This document shows, in pieces, positions 46,089 through 53,180 of a stretch of 64,000 nt of DNA. The translations under genes were made by a program, and so were the position numbers. Numbering within the stretch: the stretch's first letter is position 1; every line of letters starts with the position of its first letter. The notes beneath the pieces are model-generated. The model saw nothing but the letters and a program-made list of their open reading frames with translations, was not told the DNA's origin and did no database searches. Source of the stretch: Novosphingobium guangzhouense (lineage in GTDB: Bacteria; Pseudomonadota; Alphaproteobacteria; Sphingomonadales; Sphingomonadaceae); the NCBI RefSeq assembly GCF_002896965.1, contig NZ_LYMM01000001.1, positions 124,001 to 188,000 on the forward strand, given 5' to 3'.

Positions 46089-47450
46089 TTACGCAGGCGG
46101 GTTGGGCACCGCGCAAAGGCCCTTGTCGATCAACTGGCGGGCGGCACGGAACAGCAGCGGTTCATGCCCCGCGGCGCTGATCAGCTGAACGCCCAGCGGC
46201 ATCGCGAAGTCTCCCGCCAGCGGCAGCACGAGCGCAGGCAGTCCCATGAGACTGATGGGCTGGGTATAGATGCCAAGGTGACTGCGGGCGGGGATGGATT
46301 GTCCTTCAAAGGTCATCACCGGGTCGGCGATCGTAGGTGCAAAGCCCGGTGCCGCAGGCGTAAAGAGTACGTCTGCCAGTTCGAACTGGCGACGCAGGCG
46401 CGCCTGTATCCAGCTGCGGAAACGCTGTGCGGCCAGATAATCGTCGCTTGGCAACAGCAACCCTGCCAGCATGCGATCCCGCACGGGCGGTTCGAACTGC
46501 ATGGGGTCTGCTTCAAGTGCAGGGCGGTGCAGGCTGGCGCCTTCCGCCGCGATGATGACGGATGCCGCCGCGCGGGCGATTTCCGAATGCGGCAGCTCAA
46601 AGCTGATCCGTCCAAGCCGGCTCCAGAAGGCATCCAGCGGCCCGCGCATTTCTTCCGAGATATTATCGTCGAACCAGCTCATCAGCCGTCCGAACGAGAT
46701 TTCCCCCCGCAAGGGTTCCTGTCGTTCGGGGGCCCCTTCGCGCAGGATCGTGCGGACCAGCGCAACGTCATCCAGATCGCGGCCGAGCACGCCCACCACG
46801 TCAAGGCTTTCGACGAACGGGTACATGCCATCGCGCGGAAGATCGCCGTAAGTCGGCTTCAGGCCGATCACGCCGGTCAAGCCCGCAGGGACACGCAGCG
46901 ATCCGTTGGTATCGAATGCAAGGCTGAGCGGCACCACGCCCGTCGCCACCGCGACGGCCGATCCGCCCGCAGCACCGCCCGCCACGCGCGAAACATCATG
47001 CGGATTGCGGGTCGTGCCGTATTCAGCGTTCATGGTGACGAAGCCGTAGCCGAATTCGTCCATGTTCTGGGTGCCGACCAGCACTGCCCCTGCCGCCTCC
47101 AGCAAGGCGATCGCCCTGGCGTCGCGGCTAGCGAAGGCGGCATTGCGGCGCGTGCGCGAACCGGCTGTGGTGATTTCTCCGGCAACGTCGAACAAGTCGG
47201 CCGCGCCGAACGGAACGCCCGCGAGCGGGCCGGGGTCAAGCCCTGCTTCCACCAGCTTGTCGACCGCCGCAGCCCGCGCCAGCGCCCGGCGGCGCAGCAG
47301 ACGCGTGAAACCGCTGCGGTCTGTGCCAAGCTGCTCTGCCTGTTCGAACGCCAGGGTTGCCAGCGTAACGGCGGTCACTTCCCCGCTGCGCACTTTGGCG
47401 GCCATGGCGATGGCGGATGAAGGCGTGGACATGGTGGGCATCGCGGTCAT
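46089..47450 (-). CDS. AtzE-like amidase-signature protein with degenerate catalytic triad
   Basis: A 453-aa amidase-signature fold close to AtzE (NMDEFGYGFVTMNAEYGTTR then NPHD, and GLKPTYGDLPRDG). In the usual enzyme the catalytic Lys lies in GVPFGVKNLFDV and the cis-Ser in GGSSGGS. Here these read GVPFGAADLFDV and GGAAGGS, so both are Ala, while the nucleophile-bearing DTNGS is kept. The DNA is unambiguous at both sites. It may be a pseudoenzyme or use another chemistry. The ATG at 47450 overlaps the AtzG-like gene by ATGA. It faces the AsmA gene, eight bases from its stop, and opens the unusual catabolic island. Confidence 0.88.
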   Translation of the reverse strand: MTAMPTMSTPSSAIAMAAKVRSGEVTAVTLATLAFEQAEQLGTDRSGFTRLLRRRALARAAAVDKLVEAGLDPGPLAGVPFGAADLFDVAGEITTAGSRTRRNAAFASRDARAIALLEAAGAVLVGTQNMDEFGYGFVTMNAEYGTTRNPHDVSRVAGGAAGGSAVAVATGVVPLSLAFDTNGSLRVPAGLTGVIGLKPTYGDLPRDGMYPFVESLDVVGVLGRDLDDVALVRTILREGAPERQEPLRGEISFGRLMSWFDDNISEEMRGPLDAFWSRLGRISFELPHSEIARAAASVIIAAEGASLHRPALEADPMQFEPPVRDRMLAGLLLPSDDYLAAQRFRSWIQARLRRQFELADVLFTPAAPGFAPTIADPVMTFEGQSIPARSHLGIYTQPISLMGLPALVLPLAGDFAMPLGVQLISAAGHEPLLFRAARQLIDKGLCAVPNPPA

Positions 47451-47653
47451 GCCTCGAACCGCATGGCGCTGGCGCTGCGCGGGTCGAGCGCGAACGCGCG
47501 CAGGGTGGCCACATGATCCTGCAGGACGATCAGGTTGGACAGCACGCCGGAAACACATTCCTCAGGCGCGGTGATGCCCGCCTCGGCCATGCGCGCGCGC
47601 ACGCTGTCCTCGCTCGGACGTGCCGCCTTCCCGCTTGTTTCGGCCACCGGCAT
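47447..47653 (-). CDS. AtzG-like DUF4089 small subunit
   Basis: A 68-aa helical protein. The core MAEAGITAPEECVSGVLSNL then IVLQDHVATLRAF has the GatC-like form of AtzG, the partner that stabilises AtzE in cyanuric acid and related degradation. It overlaps the AtzE-like gene by four bases, in the same order as in known atzG-atzE pairs. The partner here lacks two catalytic residues, so the complex may be structural or binding only. Confidence 0.78.
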   Translation of the reverse strand: MPVAETSGKAARPSEDSVRARMAEAGITAPEECVSGVLSNLIVLQDHVATLRAFALDPRSASAMRFEA

Positions 47654-47721
47654 GATCTCCCTCGCTCGCCATCGATCGAAGGGGCACCCTTACAGCCTTG
47701 CGGTCGGGCGGCAAGGGGCCT

Positions 47722-48561
47722 TTACCCGAAGCGGAACGCCGATATGTCCGCCATCATGACGTTGTCTGCGAACACTTTGCGTCCGGCCGATGCGTTACCC
47801 GCGCCCGCGGCCACCATCAGGGGCAGCAGGTGTTCCTCTCGCGGGTGGGACAGGCGGCCGGCAGGGGCTTCGTCCCAGTGCGAAAGAAGGCTTTCGCGCT
47901 CTGCCGAAGGCGCCTCTACGGCGCCGGTCAGCCACTGGTCGAATACCGCCGACGGGCGCGTGGCTGCAGGCGTGCGGAAGCCGCGCATGTTGTGGTAGCT
48001 CATTCCCGAGCCCACGATCAGCACGCCCTCATCCCGCAGCGGTTCAAGCGCCTTGCCAGCGGCGATGTGCTCGGCCGGGTCAAGATCGGCCTTGAGGGAA
48101 AGCGGTACGACAGGAATGGTCGCATCGGGATCGATCAGCAGGAAGGGCACGAAGACGCCATGATCGAAACCGCGCGACGGATCCGTGCGCGCGGGCAGCC
48201 CTGCACCGCTCAGCAGGTCCACCACCCGTTCGGCCAGCGCGGGGGAGCCCGGCGCCGGATATTTCAGCTCGTAAGTGTGTGGCGGGAAGCCGTAATAGTC
48301 GTAGATCATCCCCGGTTCCACGGCGGTAGACGCAGTGAAGGCGGCTTCCTCCCAGTGGCCGGATATGACGACGATGCCCTTGGGCCTTTCCGGCAGCGTG
48401 GAAACGAGCGCACGCAGCCATGCTTCGGTCTTGTCCCAGGTATCCGCAGGGCCGCCCATGACGGTCCAGTCCATAAAGAAGCAGGGGCCGCCGCCGTGGG
48501 GGATGAAGAAGGTTGGCATCTGCGTGGTCGAGGCGGTCATTTCGCCCGTCTGAACATTCAT
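47722..48561 (-). CDS. LigB-fold (class III) extradiol dioxygenase, DODA/YgiD type
   Basis: A 279-aa dioxygenase of the LigB superfamily. Metal His are seen in FIPHGGGPCFFMDW, VVISGHWEE and FDHGVFVPF, and a late SYHNMRGF adds the catalytic His. Enzymes of this group open catechol-type rings or DOPA. The ATG at 48561 (MNVQTGEMTAS) is chosen; an internal ATG at 48540 would also keep the domain. It lies 69 bases upstream of the AtzG-like gene on the same strand and may share its transcript. It is divergent from an MFS gene. Confidence 0.88.
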   Translation of the reverse strand: MNVQTGEMTASTTQMPTFFIPHGGGPCFFMDWTVMGGPADTWDKTEAWLRALVSTLPERPKGIVVISGHWEEAAFTASTAVEPGMIYDYYGFPPHTYELKYPAPGSPALAERVVDLLSGAGLPARTDPSRGFDHGVFVPFLLIDPDATIPVVPLSLKADLDPAEHIAAGKALEPLRDEGVLIVGSGMSYHNMRGFRTPAATRPSAVFDQWLTGAVEAPSAERESLLSHWDEAPAGRLSHPREEHLLPLMVAAGAGNASAGRKVFADNVMMADISAFRFG

Positions 48562-48761
48562 CTCGGCAAGTCGTCCCTGGCTGCATTCGTGGACAAGTTG
48601 CGACCGAAGCGGTCGCTGTGCGCAAAGTCGGATCGGCGCGCGGCTGGCGCAAGGACCCATAGTTGATGGCCTGCGAAGGAATTGTTGCGGCGCGCGTATA
48701 ATCGCTTGGGATCGGGCCCCGGCGGCCTTCTACTCCGGCAATCGGAACCGGAGATCTGATC

Positions 48762-50021
48762 ATGTCGACAGCATCAGCCCGTTTGGCCATCGCTGCCACC
48801 ACCGGCAATCTCGTGTGCATGACTGCCGCCATCAGCGCCACTTTCGGGACCTTTCTGGTGCCGATATCGCAGGAGATGGGCTGGTCACGCGCGGCGGTTT
48901 CCGGCGTGCTTGGCCTCATCGCGATCATCGCGGCGATAAGCTATCCGCTGATCGGACGCACCATGGATCGCGTCGGCGCGCGGCCTCTGATCCTCTGCGG
49001 CAATCTGGCGCTGGGCATTCTGGTGGCAAGCCTTGCGTGGACCACCGACAGTCTGTGGCTGTTCTATCTGCAGTACGGCCTTATCGGTTTCGCCGGAGCC
49101 GCTTGCGCTTCGCCGATGATATCCAAGGTCGTGTCCAACTGGTTCGATAGCCGCCGCGGCTTGATGCTGGGCGTCACTGCCGGAATAGGAAACGGCGTGG
49201 GGGCAACGATGATGCCGGTGCTGGCGGGTATCCTGCTGCCCCAGATCGGGTGGCGGGCGTCCTATGGAGCGATCGGCGCGGCGGTTGTTCTTCTCGGATT
49301 TCCGGTCATGTGGTTATGGCTGCACGACACGCCGGATCATGCATCCCCGCGCCCCGACGAGCCGCAACGCGTTTTCGAAGGCATGACGCTGGGCGAAGCT
49401 GCCTCCACCCGGCGCTTCTGGGTGCTGCTGATTGCCGTGGCAAGCGGCGCGGGCGGAATGACGGCAGTGTTCACGCATGTCGTCCCGATGATGACCGATC
49501 GCGGTTTCGGCCTTGGCGAAGCGACAGGCGTTGTCGCAACTTTCGCGCTGGTCACCGCCGCCTGGCAGGTCGTGACTGGCGGACTGCTGGACAAGCTGCG
49601 CACGCCGTTGCTGATCGTCCCCATGTATGCGGCGGCGATGGCCGGCCTTGCCCTGCTGCAGTTCGGACAGGGCAGCCTTTCGGCCACTGCGGCGGGTGTG
49701 CTGCTGGGCATCGGCATGGGCGCGGAATACGCCGCGCTGCCCTATTTCTGTTCGCGCTACTTCGGTCTCAGGCATTTCGGGGCGATCAACGCCGTGCTCT
49801 ACGCCGCCGTCATTCTTGCACAGGGCCTGACCCCGGCCGCGATGGACCTCAGCTATGACGCGACGGGCTCCTACGACCGGGCCTCGATGGTGATCATAAG
49901 TGTGCTGGGCGCGGGCATGGGGTTGCTGCTCCTGCTCCCCGGCATCGGCGTTGACGGCCGCCCCCGAACGCGAGCACCCAACGTCATGGAACCCGCACAA
50001 CTGACTTTCGCGGCAGGCTGA
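48762..50021 (+). CDS. MFS transporter (organic-acid type)
   Basis: A 419-aa permease with 12 helices. Features are the early FGTFLVPISQEMGWSRAAVS and IGRTMDRVGARPLIL (motif A), a central polar loop, and a late AALPYFCSRYFGLRHFGAIN. The pattern is that of MFS carriers for aromatic or aliphatic acids next to catabolic genes. The ATG has GGAGA eight bases upstream. It is divergent from the LigB-type gene and probably imports the island substrate or exports an intermediate. Confidence 0.88.
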   Translation: MSTASARLAIAATTGNLVCMTAAISATFGTFLVPISQEMGWSRAAVSGVLGLIAIIAAISYPLIGRTMDRVGARPLILCGNLALGILVASLAWTTDSLWLFYLQYGLIGFAGAACASPMISKVVSNWFDSRRGLMLGVTAGIGNGVGATMMPVLAGILLPQIGWRASYGAIGAAVVLLGFPVMWLWLHDTPDHASPRPDEPQRVFEGMTLGEAASTRRFWVLLIAVASGAGGMTAVFTHVVPMMTDRGFGLGEATGVVATFALVTAAWQVVTGGLLDKLRTPLLIVPMYAAAMAGLALLQFGQGSLSATAAGVLLGIGMGAEYAALPYFCSRYFGLRHFGAINAVLYAAVILAQGLTPAAMDLSYDATGSYDRASMVIISVLGAGMGLLLLLPGIGVDGRPRTRAPNVMEPAQLTFAAG

Positions 50022-50063
50022 TGGAGAAGCGGCCCAGCTTCGCATCGTCCGTTGAAGCAGCCG

Positions 50064-51155
50064 TCAGCCGGGATCGATCACCGTTCCCTTTGCCGGGAAC
50101 ATCCTGCGTTCGATCCGCGCATGGACGCCCAGCGTACCATCCACCACTTGCGTCACGCCGAAGTCGGCCGCCACGCTCATCAGCGAATAGGCGTCCTCCT
50201 TGCTGAGCCCCTGCTGTTCGTGAAGCAGATGCAGCATGTCCATCGAGCAGTTTTTCATCGCCTGATCGAGATCCTCGCCGAAGCCGTGGACGATCCAGTT
50301 CTCCGGCGTTTCCAGCAGGGGTGAGGGGAAGGAGAAATCCTTCCTCAGTACGATCTGGAACAGGCAGTCCAGCGACGCTTCGATCGCCGTGCCGCTGATT
50401 TCCCCGTCACCCTGGCTGACGTGGGGATCGCCGATCGAGAACAACCCGCCCTTGACCTGACATTTGTAGAACATGGTCGAGCCCGCGCCGATGCGCCAGT
50501 TATCGATGTTGCCGCCGTGCAGGCCGGGCGGAATGGTCGATACCGGCGCGTCCACGGCAGGGGCAACTCCCGCCGTGCCCAGATGCGGCCGCGCCGGGAT
50601 CGTGATGCCGGGAAGCGCGGGATGACGATCGCACACAGGGCAATTGGTGATCGTTCCGGGAATAAGGTATTCACCAGGGAAATCATAGGCATAAAGGGCA
50701 TGTGCGGTATTGGCGCCGGCATCCAGTTCATAGATGGTCACACGCTCTTTCCGGCCGAACTCCTCGTACAGATGGCCCCAGTTTGCGGCCAGGTTCGAAC
50801 CATAGTTGTTGCGCGGCTGCATCTGCAGATAACGGACCTCGATCATGTCGCCCGGCTCTGCATCGTCGATGTAGATCGGGCCGGTCATGATATGCACGCC
50901 GGGCGCACGCGATGCGGGATCGACTTCGCGAAAGATGCGCTCCACGCCTTCGTCGAACATCAGGTCGGGGGCGTCGCCGGCGTGGTGCGTAACCGCTTCG
51001 GCATGCACCAGATCGCCGCTCCTGATCGTCAGCGCGGGCTTGATGTCGGGAGAGAAAAAGCCCCAGTGAATGGTCTCCGGCGTGGCCTTCAAATGCCAGA
51101 TCGCCGAGGGCCGCGTGTCCGCCTTCGCCGATGTCAAAGTGGTGACCGAAGCCAT
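50064..51155 (-). CDS. Acetamidase/formamidase family hydrolase
   Basis: A 363-aa FmdA/AmdA-type enzyme that releases ammonia from formamide or short amides. Landmarks are ETIHWGFFSPDIKPALTIRS with GD, VTHHAGDAPDLM, the GGNIDNWR motif and GDPHVSQGDGEISGTAIE, where the metal and acid residues lie. The ATG at 51155 has AGGA eight bases upstream; an extension upstream is not family-like. It is a clear paralogue of the enzymatic half of the AraC fusion 2 kb away. A CPVCDRHPALPG Cys pair is a local feature. It stands alone on the minus strand. Confidence 0.9.
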   Translation of the reverse strand: MASVTTLTSAKADTRPSAIWHLKATPETIHWGFFSPDIKPALTIRSGDLVHAEAVTHHAGDAPDLMFDEGVERIFREVDPASRAPGVHIMTGPIYIDDAEPGDMIEVRYLQMQPRNNYGSNLAANWGHLYEEFGRKERVTIYELDAGANTAHALYAYDFPGEYLIPGTITNCPVCDRHPALPGITIPARPHLGTAGVAPAVDAPVSTIPPGLHGGNIDNWRIGAGSTMFYKCQVKGGLFSIGDPHVSQGDGEISGTAIEASLDCLFQIVLRKDFSFPSPLLETPENWIVHGFGEDLDQAMKNCSMDMLHLLHEQQGLSKEDAYSLMSVAADFGVTQVVDGTLGVHARIERRMFPAKGTVIDPG

Positions 51156-51342
51156 GCAGTGTCCTTTGCAGAGTGGAGGATCGACGGCTTCACCTTCCTC
51201 CGGGGGACTGAAAGGGTCTTGGCCTCCAGCGCACTGGTAGTTGGCGGCGGGTGCCGTCAACAAACCGGACGCCTGCCGCCAAGAGCCTTGCGAACAACTG
51301 GCGCAGACCGTGGGAACCACAAGAACGGGGACCAACGCCGCC

Positions 51343-51828
51343 ATGCCCAACACGCTCATCTTCGTCGATCTGCCCGCCGATGACCCGGCGGCCGCAGCGC
51401 GGTTCTACGCCGAAGTCTTCGGCTGGCGCGACGATCACAAGCCGCTGGGAATCTATCATCGGATGGTGCCGGGGGGCATGTTCGCGAACCCCGACGGAAC
51501 CGAAAGCCTGGTGGGCAATCTGCATGTCGGGATATTCAATCCCGCCAATGCCCGCCCGCATCCCGATCCTTCAGGCGTCGAGCCGCGCAGCATTGCTGCA
51601 GAGGGGAGAAAGCCCCGCATCTGGGTGCTGATCGGCGATGACGACACGCCTGAACGCATCCTTTCCGCTGCCGAAGAACGGGGAGCGACGGTGCTGTGGC
51701 GGGATCACTTCTGGAGCACGTTTAACGGTCTGAACCACGCATTCCGCGACCCTTGGGGCAACGAGATCGTGCTTTGGGGCAAGGCCGGAGATCCGCCCGC
51801 CGTTCCAGAAGGCTACACCAGAGAATAA
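51343..51828 (+). CDS. VOC-superfamily (glyoxalase/bleomycin-resistance fold) protein
   Basis: A 161-aa protein with one clear beta-alpha-beta-beta-beta module (LIFVDLPADDPAAAARFYAE then VFGWRDD) and a second toward the end (FRDPWGNEIVLWGKAGDPP). It may be a small lyase, epimerase or extradiol enzyme; there is no obvious full metal set. It precedes the Rieske gene on the same strand by 110 bases and may handle an unstable intermediate. Confidence 0.82.
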   Translation: MPNTLIFVDLPADDPAAAARFYAEVFGWRDDHKPLGIYHRMVPGGMFANPDGTESLVGNLHVGIFNPANARPHPDPSGVEPRSIAAEGRKPRIWVLIGDDDTPERILSAAEERGATVLWRDHFWSTFNGLNHAFRDPWGNEIVLWGKAGDPPAVPEGYTRE

Positions 51829-51937
51829 GCCGTCTCGCATTTGCGATATTGCCTTCGCAGATGCCGCATGCACAAATGCACGGAACGGCACATCGCGGCA
51901 CCCCAAGCATACCTAACCCGCACGCAGGACGGTCCCC

Positions 51938-53131
51938 ATGCCCGCATCGACCATGACAGACGCCTTCATCGATTCCCTTTCCGCATCGGCGGTAGACCTT
52001 GCCGATGCGGTGACGCTGCCGCCGTCCTGCTACACCTCCGACACGTTCTACGAATTCGAGAAAGAGGCGCTCTATTACGGCGAATGGCAATGCGTCGGAC
52101 GCGAGGACTGGATCGCGAAGCCGGGGGACTACTTCACCACCCGCACGGTCAACGAACCGATCATCGTATCGCGCAATCTTGAGGGCAAAGTGCGCGCAAT
52201 GTCCGCCGTGTGCCAGCACCGAGCGATGCTGGTGGCCGAAGGCAGCGGATCGGCGCGCGGGTTCCTCTGCCCGTACCACCACTGGAGCTATTCGCTTGAC
52301 GGTACGCTGGTGGCGGCGCCCGCAATGAACCGGACCTGCAATTTTGACCGCAAGGCCAGCAGCCTGCCGCGTTTTGCCGTAGAGATCTGGAACGGGTTCA
52401 TCTTCGTCAACTTCAACGAGAACGCCGCGCCGCTGGCCCCTCGCCTTGCCCATGTGGCCGAAGCGATCGCGGGCTATGACCTTCCCACCGCCGAAGGGCC
52501 GCGCCCCGATCCGGGGGCAAGGCTGCCTTGGAACTGGAAGGTGATGTTCGAGAACAACAATGACGGCTATCACGCCAGTCGCCTTCACGCCGGGCCGCTG
52601 CATGACTTCGTCCCTTCGGGCAAGGCCGAATTTCCGCCGTCCGAGCCCGAGGATGCGGGCTTCCTGCGTTTCAACGGCACGCTTCACGCCGACGCCAGTT
52701 TCAACGCCACACAGCGCGCGGTGCTGCCGATCTTCCCCGGCCTGTCCGATGCCGCGCGCAACCGGATGACCTTCGCCAATGTTCCGCCATCGCTCAGCCT
52801 CATCATGATGAGCGATATGGTGATCTACCTGATCCTGCGCCCCGATGGCCCGCAATCGCTGGAGATGGACACCGGCCTGCTGTTCGCGCCCGGCGCAATG
52901 AAAGACCCCACTTTCGATCACAAGCTGGACATGAACATGCGCGCAACCGCACATATCATCGCGCAGGACTTTCACGTCGACGAACTGGTGCAGGAGGGCC
53001 TGCGATCCCGCTTTGCCCCGCGCGGCCGCTATTCCTGGCAGGAAGGAGCGCAGGGCCAGTTCAACAAGTGGCTGGTCCACCGTTACCGCACTGCACACAA
53101 GCGTCTGGCGGGATTGGAAAACGTAAGTTAG
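51938..53131 (+). CDS. Rieske non-heme iron oxygenase, alpha subunit, with Glu at the bridging position
   Basis: A 397-aa oxygenase. The Rieske ligands are CQHRA and CPYHHW (around residues 93-114). The iron site reads ENNNDGYHASRLH: the two His are present, but the residue that bridges to the neighbouring Rieske cluster, normally Asp, is Glu. The same change is found in carnitine-type oxygenases such as CntA. No ferredoxin or reductase gene is adjacent. It lies between the glyoxalase-like gene and the AraC-formamidase fusion, on the same strand. Substrates could be an N-containing ring or a quaternary amine. Confidence 0.9.
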   Translation: MPASTMTDAFIDSLSASAVDLADAVTLPPSCYTSDTFYEFEKEALYYGEWQCVGREDWIAKPGDYFTTRTVNEPIIVSRNLEGKVRAMSAVCQHRAMLVAEGSGSARGFLCPYHHWSYSLDGTLVAAPAMNRTCNFDRKASSLPRFAVEIWNGFIFVNFNENAAPLAPRLAHVAEAIAGYDLPTAEGPRPDPGARLPWNWKVMFENNNDGYHASRLHAGPLHDFVPSGKAEFPPSEPEDAGFLRFNGTLHADASFNATQRAVLPIFPGLSDAARNRMTFANVPPSLSLIMMSDMVIYLILRPDGPQSLEMDTGLLFAPGAMKDPTFDHKLDMNMRATAHIIAQDFHVDELVQEGLRSRFAPRGRYSWQEGAQGQFNKWLVHRYRTAHKRLAGLENVS

Positions 53132-53180
53132 GCTGACATCCAAAGGGTCCGGAAGCGTTAGACACAAGGAAATTCCCGGC

